Assembly (NCBI GenBank): GCA_050740975.1
Contig: JBOIEE010000171.1
Coordinates: forward strand, 1 to 22,212
Direction of reading: 5' to 3'
DNA: 22,212 nucleotides
Source of the DNA: JBOHHR01 sp050740975
GTDB taxonomy: Bacteria > Pseudomonadota > Gammaproteobacteria > JBOHHR01
In this document: piece by piece, positions 14,495 to 22,212 of the stretch
Layout: each line of letters begins with the position of its first letter
How positions within the stretch are numbered: position 1 is the first letter of the stretch
Translations under genes and position numbers: made by a program
Notes under the pieces: model-generated
Databases searched by the model: none
What the model was told of the DNA's origin: nothing
What the model saw: the letters and a program-made list of their open reading frames with translations, nothing else

Positions 14495-15796
14495 TCATCG
14501 ACCAACGCACACGTACCGAAAGCCAGCGTGCTCCATTTGGACCCGCTCGTAAACATTGCGCAGATCGATGAACAGATCGCCGGCCATGAGCTTTTTTACC
14601 CGCGCCAAATCGAGCCCGCGATAGGCGTTCCACTCGGTCAGAAGCACCGTCGCGTCGGCCCCCTCCAAAGCTTGGTAAATGCTGTCACAATATTCGACAT
14701 CTGCTGGCAGAAGGTGCCGAGCTTCCTTCATGCCTTGGGGGTCATGCGCCTTGATCGTTGCGCCTTTTTCGATCAGTGCGGGCAGGATGGACAAGGACGG
14801 TGCATCGCGCATATCGTCCGTTTCGGGTTTGAAGGTAAGGCCCAGGACCGCGATCGTTTTGCCTGCTTCGGCTCCCCCCAAGGCACTGCGGATCTTTTTT
14901 ATCATGCGCGCCTTTTGGGCCGCATTCACCTCGATCACCGCCTCTACGATGCGGCACGACACGCTGTGTTCCTGAGCAATGCGCACTACGGCCTGCGTGT
15001 CCTTGGGGAAACAGGAACCCCCATAACCCGGTCCGGCATGCAGGAACTTGCGCCCGATGCGCCCGTCCAGTCCCATGCCTTTCGCCACCGCGTGCACGTC
15101 GGCTCCCACCGCTTCGCACAACACAGAAATTTCGTTGATAAAGCTGATCTTGGTCGCGAGAAAAGCGTTTGCCGCGTACTTTATCAGCTCGGCGCTTTCC
15201 AGACCGGTGACCAGGATAGGCGTCTCGATGAGATTGAGCGGGCGGTAAAGCTCGCGCAGCCTGGCCTCCGCGCGCGCACTTTCTACGCCGATCACCACCC
15301 TATCCGGACGCATGAAGTCGCCGATGGCGGCCCCCTCGCGCAGAAATTCGGGATTGGAGGCGACATCGAAATCCGCCTCAGGATTCTGCTCGCGGATGAG
15401 GCGCTCCACGTTGCGCGCAGTGCCGACAGGAACGGTGGATTTATCCACCACCACGGTGTAGCCGTGAAGGTGGCGGGCGATCTCCCGCGCCGCGTCGTAG
15501 ACATAGCTGAGATCGGCAAAACCGTCACCCCGCCGGGAGGGCGTGCCGACTGCGATGAATACCAGGTCCGCTTGCGAGACGGGGCTGAAATCGGTTGAAA
15601 AACTCAGACGATGATCGCCTACGTTTTTGTCCACCAATTGCTTTAGACCCGGCTCGTAGATCGGCATCTCGCCGCGTTCCAAACGCGCGATCTTCTCTTT
15701 GTCCATGTCTACGCAGACGACTTCCGCACCAAACTCGGCAAAGCAAGCGCCTGATACTAGGCCGACATACCCTGTGCCGATCATGACTACCTTCAT
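14495..15796 (-). CDS. ugd: UDP-glucose 6-dehydrogenase
   Basis: This cytoplasmic enzyme oxidises UDP-glucose to UDP-glucuronate with two NAD+. The 433-residue protein has the N-terminal Rossmann motif GTGYVGL (7-13), the VGTPSRRGDGFADL block, STVPVGT, the central NPEFLREG motif, Lys206 and Asn210 in ELIKYAANAFLATKISFINE, and catalytic Cys262 in GPGYGGSCFPKD, followed by the C-terminal domain with GLTFKPETDDMRDAPS. Length is normal for the TuaD/Ugd group. The ATG at 15796 has GAAGAGGGAAA upstream. It is the third gene of a nucleotide-sugar operon, 36 bp behind the HexNAc dehydrogenase. Its product is the substrate of the epimerase encoded at the operon start. Confidence 0.96.
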   Translation of the reverse strand: MKVVMIGTGYVGLVSGACFAEFGAEVVCVDMDKEKIARLERGEMPIYEPGLKQLVDKNVGDHRLSFSTDFSPVSQADLVFIAVGTPSRRGDGFADLSYVYDAAREIARHLHGYTVVVDKSTVPVGTARNVERLIREQNPEADFDVASNPEFLREGAAIGDFMRPDRVVIGVESARAEARLRELYRPLNLIETPILVTGLESAELIKYAANAFLATKISFINEISVLCEAVGADVHAVAKGMGLDGRIGRKFLHAGPGYGGSCFPKDTQAVVRIAQEHSVSCRIVEAVIEVNAAQKARMIKKIRSALGGAEAGKTIAVLGLTFKPETDDMRDAPSLSILPALIEKGATIKAHDPQGMKEARHLLPADVEYCDSIYQALEGADATVLLTEWNAYRGLDLARVKKLMAGDLFIDLRNVYERVQMEHAGFRYVCVGR

Positions 15797-15833
15797 TCTC
15801 TATTTCCCTCTTCTACTTAAACATGCAAACTGT

Positions 15834-17116
<1,283 letters not shown>

Positions 17117-17120
<4 letters not shown>

Positions 17121-18130
17121 AGCCTTATCCCATAAAAATCCTTGTACCATTCGACAAATCGCGCGACGCCCTCCTCCACTGGGGTCGATGGACGGTAGCC
17201 CAGGTCCTTCGCAAGATCGTCCACGTCCGCATAGGTGTCAGGAACATCGCCGGGTTGCAGAGGAAGTAGTTTTTTCTCCGCTTTTTGCCCCAAACAGGTC
17301 TCTAAGACTTCGATGAAATGCATCAAGTGCACTGGATTATTATTACCGATGTTATAAAGCCGGTACGGTGCGTTGCTGCTTCCGGGGTCGGGCGCATCGC
17401 CTGTCCACGCCCGGTTTCCTATCGGAACGGTGTCGATACAACGGATCACGCCCTTCACGATATCCGCTATATAGGTGAAGTCGCGGCGGTGATTGCCGTA
17501 GTTGAATACCTCTATGGGCTTGCCCTCTAAGATGTTACGGGTGAAGAGAAACAAGCTCATATCCGGCCGCCCCCAAGGCCCATAGACGGTGAAGAATCGC
17601 AGCCCAATGCAGGGAAGTTGATAGAGATGGCTGTAGCTATGGGCCATAAGCTCGTTCGCTTTTTTCGTCGCGGCATACAGCGACACCGGATGGTCTACGT
17701 TATCGTGCACCGAGAACGGCATCTTGGTGTTGGCGCCGTAAACCGAGCTCGATGACGCAAAAACTAAGTTTTCGACGCCGTTGTGACGACATCCCTCGAG
17801 AATGTTCATGAATCCAAGCAGGTTGGAGTCCACATAGGCATAGGGATTTTTCAGCGAATAGCGTACGCCCGCTTGGGCGGCAAGATGCATGACCCGTTGC
17901 GGTCTCTCGCGGCTGAACAGCTCCGCCATCCCAGCGCGATCTACGATATCCAACACACAGGATCTAAAACAAGGATGGGGTGTCAGGCGCGCCAGCCTCG
18001 CCTGCTTTAGCGCAACGTCGTAGTAGGCATTGAGGTTGTCTACTCCCACCACTTCGTCACCGCGAGCGAGCAGGCGCTCGCACAGCGCGGCGCCGATAAA
18101 GCCAGCAGAGCCCGTTACCAGGATCTTCAT
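17117..18130 (-). CDS. NAD-dependent UDP-sugar epimerase, UDP-glucuronate 4-epimerase type
   Basis: This is a short-chain-type epimerase that probably interconverts UDP-GlcA and UDP-GalA. The 337-residue protein has the NAD-binding GSAGFIG (7-13), the Ser cluster 127-129, and the catalytic Tyr152-x3-Lys156 in YAATKKANE. The features DNLNAYYDVALKQARL, LAAQAGVRYSLKNPYAYVDSN, GLRFFTVYGPWGRPDM and PLQPGDVPDTYADVDDL match the LpsL/Cap1J group closely. It opens the three-gene operon; no strong ribosome-binding site precedes the ATG. Together with Ugd it would give UDP-GalA for lipopolysaccharide or capsule. No glycosyltransferase or flippase is in the window. A different specificity (UDP-GlcNAc 4-epimerase) is possible but less likely. 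Confidence 0.9.
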
Positions 18131-18379
18131 TTGTACATTCTATTATCGGTCTGGATCGCAGCAGGACGGTGCGCTTATGTGGGTCCCTTTTTCCCTGATT
18201 TCTCGTTTTGTATTTTTAGAAGTTTAGCCGCGATTGGGGCAATGCAAAGTTTAGTTGGGTGGGCGGTTTTCGAGCAAGCATGGTGCTTTTGCGCTTCGGG
18301 GGTCGTTTGATCTCGAACGCATAGGCCTGAGTCAGAGCGCGCCACCCGCAACGCGAGCCGCTGTACGGCGGCGCAGAAA

Positions 18380-18409
18380 CGATCAAAGGACCCGAAGGTC
18401 CTTTGATCG
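18380..18409 (-). terminator. Perfect 13-bp hairpin behind pqqA
   Basis: CGATCAAAGGACC and GGTCCTTTGATCG form a perfect 13-bp stem with a 4-base loop, starting 22 bases after the pqqA stop on the minus strand. No T-run follows, so it may be a weak terminator, an mRNA-stabilising 3' structure or an attenuator. It would let pqqA be made in excess over downstream genes, as seen for precursor-peptide genes elsewhere. The remaining 250 bp to the epimerase hold no gene I can support; a GATAATAGAAT near 18140-18150 may be an epimerase promoter. Confidence 0.6.
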
Positions 18410-18431
18410 AAGAGGCAACACAACAACAGGA

Positions 18432-18506
18432 TCAGCGATTATTAATGTACATCGTTACTTCGAAACCAAAGCGGATGTCATCGTATTTCGGGGTTTCCCA
18501 TTTCAT
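18432..18506 (-). CDS. pqqA: Coenzyme PQQ precursor peptide PqqA
   Basis: This 24-codon gene encodes the ribosomal peptide from which pyrroloquinoline quinone is made: Glu and Tyr side chains are crosslinked by the radical-SAM enzyme PqqE with PqqD, then cut out and oxidised. The peptide begins MKWETPKYDDIRFG and ends FEVTMYINNR. Glu16 and Tyr20, in the conserved E-V-T-M-Y spacing, are the residues that form PQQ; the Trp near the N-terminus, the acidic-Ile/Leu-Arg centre and the terminal Arg also match the family. A perfect GGAGG lies eight bases before the ATG and a TATACT -10 about 45 bases upstream. No pqqB, C, D or E is in the window, so this is an orphan or an extra copy. Upstream on the same strand is an aldehyde dehydrogenase gene. 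Confidence 0.93.
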   Translation of the reverse strand: MKWETPKYDDIRFGFEVTMYINNR

Positions 18507-18550
18507 TCTTAGGTCCTCCAGGAGGTTGTTGTCTAAAATTGAAGGCGCTT

Positions 18551-18556
18551 AGTATA
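18551..18556 (-). promoter_or_regulatory. Likely -10 element of pqqA
   Basis: On the minus strand TATACT lies at 18556-18551, about 45 bases before the pqqA ATG, with a weak -35 candidate (TTTTAA) 17 bases upstream. The gap of 235 bp from the aldehyde dehydrogenase stop to pqqA and the strong ribosome-binding site suggest separate transcription of pqqA. An activator may be needed because the -35 is poor. Confidence 0.5.
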
Positions 18557-18741
18557 ACCTGTTGCGCCTGTTATTAAAAGCCCTCGCTGCGACTTAGTTC
18601 CAGGCAATTCGCGTTCCACAATAGGGAAATACGTGAAATAAGTTTTATTGACAATAACATAAGAAAATCTTATCGGCGGCCTTTCTAGGGCTCCAATGGC
18701 TGCTATCAGCCAAGCGCTGGTTACTAACAAACGTCCGCTGA

Positions 18742-20193
18742 TCACCTGCGATCCGCTCGCAGCACCAGCAGCTTTTCGATCTGCATGTCGCGCAGGGCAT
18801 ACGGGATCCCGCCGACACCTAGGCCGGACTGCTTTAGACCGGCAAATGGCATCCAATCGACGCGAAAAGCGGTGTGGTCGTTGACCATCACGGCGGAAGA
18901 GTCCAGGCGGGTGTAGACACGCAGCATCGTGTCGACATCACGGGTAAATACGGCGGCCTGAAACGCCAAGGGCAAGGCGTTGGCGCGCGCGATCGCCTGG
19001 TCTATGTTTTGATAGGCGTACACGCAGATCACCGGCCCGAACACTTCTTGGGTGCTGACCCGCGCCGTATCCGGAGGTTCGAACAGAATGGTGGGCGCAT
19101 AGCAGGTCTCGGACAGCAGTTCGCCGCCACACAGGAGCCCTGCGCCAGCGCCGATGGCCTCGGTCACCCATTCATGAACCCGCTCCACTTCGCGCGGGCG
19201 GATCAACGGACCGATGTCTGTGTCCTCTCGGGTGGGATCACCGACCCTCAGCCGCTTGGCGGCGATCGCTAAATCCTCGGCCAGGCGCTTGGCAATGGAT
19301 GCATGGGCATAGACCCGTTGCACGGAGACGCAGACTTGGCCCGCATGATACAGCCCACCTTTGATCAAGAGCGGGATCGCCCGCTCGAGATCCGCATCTT
19401 GCGCCACGATGACCGGCGCGGCCCCTCCGTGCTCCAATGCGCAGCGGGTGCCCGGCGCGAGCTTGGAACGTAACATCCAACCGACGCGGGCGCTGCCGAT
19501 AAAGCTGAAGAAACCCACGCGCTCATCGGTGACTAAACGCGTGGCGACATCAAGATCTCGAACCACCAGCGCCTGGCACCAGGCTTCTGGCAGTCCTGCC
19601 TCGCGCAAGATCTGCACGAAGCGAAAACAAGAAAGCGGCGTGTCGTTGGCCGGCTTTACGATCACCGGGCAACCGGCCGCCACCGCCGGCCCTACTTGAT
19701 GCACGATCAAGTTCAAGGGATGGTTAAAGGCGCTGACGGCGACCACGACCCCGATGGGCTCCTTGCGGGTGAAGGCCAAGCGGCCGGCAGAGGCCACGTT
19801 CACATCCATGGGAATGACCTCACCCGCATCGGTGCGCAGCGTCTCGACGCAGATCTTAAGGCCATCGATAGCCCGCGCCACCTCGACGCGGGAATCGATG
19901 AGCGGCTTGCCGCCTTCGCGGGCCGCCTCCAGGGCGAGCATCTCTTTGCGTTCGCTCATGATGGCGGCAGAGCGCTCCAGGACTTCGATGCGTTTCGCCG
20001 GTGACAACCAAGCATCGCGGTTGCGATAAAGCCCATACGCCGTGGCGAGCGCCTGCGCGACCGCGGCGTCGCTGGCCGCCTCCACGGTCGCTATGGGTGA
20101 GCGGTTGTAGGGCGCAACGACTTCTATGGCGCCGTCCCCGGCTGGGCAGCCCGGTATCAACAGCGGGAAATGCGGCGTCATCGCTTTCTGCAT
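18742..20193 (-). CDS. NAD(P)-dependent aldehyde dehydrogenase family protein
   Basis: This soluble enzyme oxidises an aldehyde to the acid. It has FTRKEPIGVVVAVSAFNHPL, the NAD-binding KPANDTPLS and FIGSARVG motifs, the general base Glu in LEHGGAAPVIV (about residue 254) and the catalytic Cys in GQVCVSVQRVY (about residue 288), then EVFGPVICVY and a C-terminal MPFAGLKQSGLGVGG. Overall length is that of the ALDH superfamily. The class resembles lactaldehyde, succinate-semialdehyde or glyceraldehyde-3-phosphate dehydrogenases, and the substrate is not clear. ATG at 20193 is used; a TTG at 20205 overlapping the upstream stop, or an ATG at 20181, are alternatives since none has a clear ribosome-binding site. 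It follows the acetolactate-synthase-like gene closely, so the two form an operon. pqqA lies 235 bp downstream. Confidence 0.92.
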   Translation of the reverse strand: MQKAMTPHFPLLIPGCPAGDGAIEVVAPYNRSPIATVEAASDAAVAQALATAYGLYRNRDAWLSPAKRIEVLERSAAIMSERKEMLALEAAREGGKPLIDSRVEVARAIDGLKICVETLRTDAGEVIPMDVNVASAGRLAFTRKEPIGVVVAVSAFNHPLNLIVHQVGPAVAAGCPVIVKPANDTPLSCFRFVQILREAGLPEAWCQALVVRDLDVATRLVTDERVGFFSFIGSARVGWMLRSKLAPGTRCALEHGGAAPVIVAQDADLERAIPLLIKGGLYHAGQVCVSVQRVYAHASIAKRLAEDLAIAAKRLRVGDPTREDTDIGPLIRPREVERVHEWVTEAIGAGAGLLCGGELLSETCYAPTILFEPPDTARVSTQEVFGPVICVYAYQNIDQAIARANALPLAFQAAVFTRDVDTMLRVYTRLDSSAVMVNDHTAFRVDWMPFAGLKQSGLGVGGIPYALRDMQIEKLLVLRADRR

Positions 20194-20201
20194 CGGTGCT
20201 G

Positions 20202-21839
20202 TCAAATCGGACAGACCAGCTCACCCAGCTTTTCGGTAAGCTTCATGTTTTCGCTGTAGTCGACCGGGCAGTCGATGATCACCGTGGTGTCGTCGGCGAT
20301 CGCTTGCCTTAATATCGGCAACAGATCGGCAGCGCGTTCGATCCGGTAACCCTTCGCACCAAAGCTCTCAGCGTATTTCACGAAATCGGGATTGTTGAAG
20401 CTGATATGCGAGGGCCTGCCGAAGTGCTTGAGCTGATGCCAACGGATCAGCCCGTACTCGGAATCGGTCCAGATCAAAACGACGATGGGGGTGCCGATGC
20501 GCAGGGCGGTCTCGATCTCTTGCGAATTCATCATGAACCCGGCGTCGCCGGTTACGGTAACCACCGTGCGCTCCGGATGCACCAGCTTGGCCGCGACAGC
20601 GCCTGGCACTCCGATCCCCATGGATGCGAAACCGTTCGAGATGATGCAGGTATTCGGCCGCTCTGCCTGATACATGCGGGCCATCCATATTTTGTGCGCC
20701 CCCACGTCCGAGATCACGATGTCGTTAGGCTTCAGGGCTTGGCGCAGGTCCCATAGGATCTTCTGCGGTTTCACAGGGAAGCCCTGGTCCTCGGCGTGCG
20801 CCTCCATTTCTTGGAGGATGGTCTGGCGCAGGTTGGCGGCCAGATATTCTTCGCGTGGCTTGGCGATCTCTGCGATCGCGCTGAGCGCCGCGCGTATATC
20901 GCCCACGACGCCGCATTCGACGATGTAGTGCTCATCCACCTCGGCGGGCGAAGCATCGATATGGATTATCTTCCGCGCGCCATCTTTGTGCCAAAGATGG
21001 GGGTGGTATTCCACCAAGTCGTAGCCGATGCAGAGGATCACATCGGCCCGGTCGAAACCGCAGGAGACGTAATCGGCCACCTGCAGCCCCACCGCGCCCA
21101 GAGACAAGGGGTGCGAGAACGGTATCGCCCCTTTGGCCATAAACGTCGTTGCGACCGAGATGTTGAGGCGCTCTGCAAACAACGCGAGTTGCTCCGCCGC
21201 GCGCGCCCGGATCACGCCGTTGCCGGCCATGATCAACGCAAACCGAGCACCGTTGATGATATCCGCTGCTTGGCGGATCTTCTTTTCCGGCGGGGTGGGG
21301 ATCTCTGCACGCTGCACTTTCAAGGGCGTCTTATCGGGCGCCTCACCACCCGCGATGTTCTCGGGAAAGTCGATGAAGGCAACGCCCGGTTTTTCCGCCT
21401 CGGCCACCTTAAAGGCCTTGCGCACGACTTCCGGGATGATCTCGGGCTCCCGGATCTGGGCGGCGTATTTGGAGATCGGGTCAAACAGATTGACCAGATC
21501 CAGGATCTGATGGCTCTCCTTGTGCAGGCGGGTGGTCGCGCCCTGCCCTGCGATCGCGACCACCGGCGCCCGGTCCATGTTGGCATCCGCCACCCCGGTC
21601 ACCAGATTGGTCGCGCCCGGCCCCAAGGTCGCAAGGCAAACCCCGGCCCTCCCCGTCAACCGCCCGTGAACGTCTGCCATAAACGCTGCGCCTTGCTCGT
21701 GGCGGGTGGTAATAAACTCTATCTTGCTGTCCAGCAACACATCCATCACGTCCATGTTCTCTTCGCCCGGGATCCCGAAGATCTGCTCTAGCCCTTCGTT
21801 CTCTAGGCAGCGCACAAACAGCTCTGAACCCTTGGCCAT
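20202..21839 (-). CDS. Acetolactate-synthase-like thiamine diphosphate enzyme
   Basis: This is a ThDP-dependent enzyme most like the single-subunit (AlsS-type) acetolactate synthases, which condense two pyruvates to acetolactate. The 545-residue protein has the N-terminal FGIPGEENMD, the catalytic Glu48 in TTRHEQGAAFMAD, LGPGATNLVTGVADA, DPISKYAAQI, and a C-terminal ThDP/Mg block GDAGFMMNSQEIETALRIG ending in IWTDSEYGLIRWHQ; the usual GDG is GDA here. The end DYSENMKLTEKLGEL is typical. No regulatory subunit (IlvH/IlvN) gene is beside it. The ATG at 21839 has GAGAGGAAA upstream. Being coupled to an aldehyde dehydrogenase, it may instead handle another 2-oxo acid or aldehyde; the exact reaction is inferred. 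Confidence 0.87.
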   Translation of the reverse strand: MAKGSELFVRCLENEGLEQIFGIPGEENMDVMDVLLDSKIEFITTRHEQGAAFMADVHGRLTGRAGVCLATLGPGATNLVTGVADANMDRAPVVAIAGQGATTRLHKESHQILDLVNLFDPISKYAAQIREPEIIPEVVRKAFKVAEAEKPGVAFIDFPENIAGGEAPDKTPLKVQRAEIPTPPEKKIRQAADIINGARFALIMAGNGVIRARAAEQLALFAERLNISVATTFMAKGAIPFSHPLSLGAVGLQVADYVSCGFDRADVILCIGYDLVEYHPHLWHKDGARKIIHIDASPAEVDEHYIVECGVVGDIRAALSAIAEIAKPREEYLAANLRQTILQEMEAHAEDQGFPVKPQKILWDLRQALKPNDIVISDVGAHKIWMARMYQAERPNTCIISNGFASMGIGVPGAVAAKLVHPERTVVTVTGDAGFMMNSQEIETALRIGTPIVVLIWTDSEYGLIRWHQLKHFGRPSHISFNNPDFVKYAESFGAKGYRIERAADLLPILRQAIADDTTVIIDCPVDYSENMKLTEKLGELVCPI

Positions 21840-21870
21840 GGTCGTTTCCTCTCGGTGACGGTCTTAAACC

Positions 21871-22212
21871 TCATCCTCGCTCAGGCTTGCCCAGGGACCA
21901 GGTGGGTGACAGGCCCGCGTTAGCGGCGCCGTGTCGTCCCATCGGTACCGGATAGCGCACCCGTTGGTTCGTGGGCACTTCGATTAATTCGAAGTGCCCA
22001 GCAGCATAGGGATATGCGGCCCATTTTTCAAACAGGTGGCTGTTTGAAAAATGGAGCAAAGCAAAACTCGCATTTTTTGCTTTGCGATGCGAAAAATTCC
22101 ACGGATGGAATTTTTCGAAGTGGCCATACTTGGCCGTGCCCATCTGGAACACGATGTCGCAACCGCCCTCGAGGTGGTAAGGCGACAAGCCACCTTCGCC
22201 GGTGTTCATGGA
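21871..22212 (-). pseudogene. Glutamate-synthase-type (GltB-like) FMN domain fragment, broken at hairpin chain
   Basis: The frame is open at the right edge. It reads MNTGEGGLSPYHLEGG, then CDIVFQMGTAKYG, which is the conserved glutamate/FMN-binding part of glutamate synthase central domains or related FMN-binding proteins. After position about 22127 similarity ends abruptly and the frame passes through a chain of hairpins, then on to a TGA at 21871 without recognisable domain content. In intact relatives another 100-200 residues with KLSQGAKPG and similar motifs would follow. The gene is therefore cut or interrupted here; the 5' part lies outside the window. The ATG at 22209 is internal. Confidence 0.65.
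21973..22117. repeat. Chain of four consecutive hairpins
   Basis: Within 145 bp there are four stem-loops: GGGCACTTCGA/TCGAAGTGCCC (21973-21999, 11 bp, loop TTAAT); CCATTTTTCAAACAG/CTGTTTGAAAAATGG (22021-22054, 15 bp, loop GTGG); GCAAAGCAAAA/TTTTGCTTTGC (22056-22085, 11 bp); and CGAAAAATTCCA/TGGAATTTTTCG (22090-22117, 12 bp, loop CGGA). All stems are perfect. The region is AT-richer than its neighbours. TCGAAGTGGCC just right of the last hairpin echoes the first stem. It may be a palindromic insertion element; no transposase is visible. Confidence 0.85.

Noticed and set aside
18175..18426. 83-residue minus-strand ORF between pqqA and the epimerase, considered as a possible pqqB
   Set aside because: It shows no similarity to PqqB, is Cys- and basic-rich in a low-quality way, and starts inside the region of the pqqA hairpin.
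20796..21791. Long open frame on the plus strand opposite the acetolactate-synthase-like gene
   Set aside because: It is an antisense shadow in GC-rich coding DNA; the minus-strand protein is unmistakable. The same holds for long antisense frames in ugd, phoR and msrA.

Overview
This window looks like chromosome of a moderately GC-rich proteobacterium, most likely a gammaproteobacterium. The PhoB, UvrB, MsrA/MsrB and Ugd sequences read like gammaproteobacterial orthologues, several gene pairs are coupled by ATGA overlaps, and the phoB promoter carries an Escherichia coli-type Pho box. I cannot assign a genus. No rRNA, tRNA, CRISPR array or complete insertion sequence was seen.

Left part (1-7.3 kb): the 3' end of an oligopeptide/dipeptide ABC permease gene; the phosphate-starvation system phoB-phoR on the minus strand; a divergent phosphate-selective-type porin on the plus strand with Pho boxes for both directions in the shared intergenic region and a strong terminator behind the porin; then a coupled tldD/tldE-type peptidase pair.

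Middle (7.4-14.5 kb): a relic of a two-gene AlbA_2/ATPase + ParA operon, in which both genes have internal deletions and frame breaks; uvrB; a convergent msrA-msrB operon whose MsrB has an enlarged zinc-ligand loop; a patatin-like lipase with a premature TGA; a tiny ORF upstream of it; a repeat-bearing intergenic region; an 80-residue orphan protein; and a truncated mug-type DNA glycosylase fragment.

Right part (14.5-22.2 kb), all on the minus strand: a nucleotide-sugar cassette (UDP-glucuronate 4-epimerase, UDP-HexNAc 6-dehydrogenase, UDP-glucose 6-dehydrogenase) that would supply UDP-GlcA, UDP-GalA and a UDP-HexNAc uronic acid for surface polysaccharide; an isolated 24-codon pqqA gene (PQQ precursor peptide) with its own promoter, ribosome-binding site and downstream hairpin; an acetolactate-synthase-like ThDP enzyme followed by an aldehyde dehydrogenase; and, at the edge, a glutamate-synthase-type fragment that runs into an unusual chain of four perfect or near-perfect hairpins.

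The most notable points are the orphan pqqA without pqqBCDE beside it, the bidirectional Pho promoter region, the hairpin chain at the right edge, and the number of eroded genes (parA-like, AlbA_2-like, patatin, mug, gltB-like), which suggests ongoing gene loss in this part of the genome.
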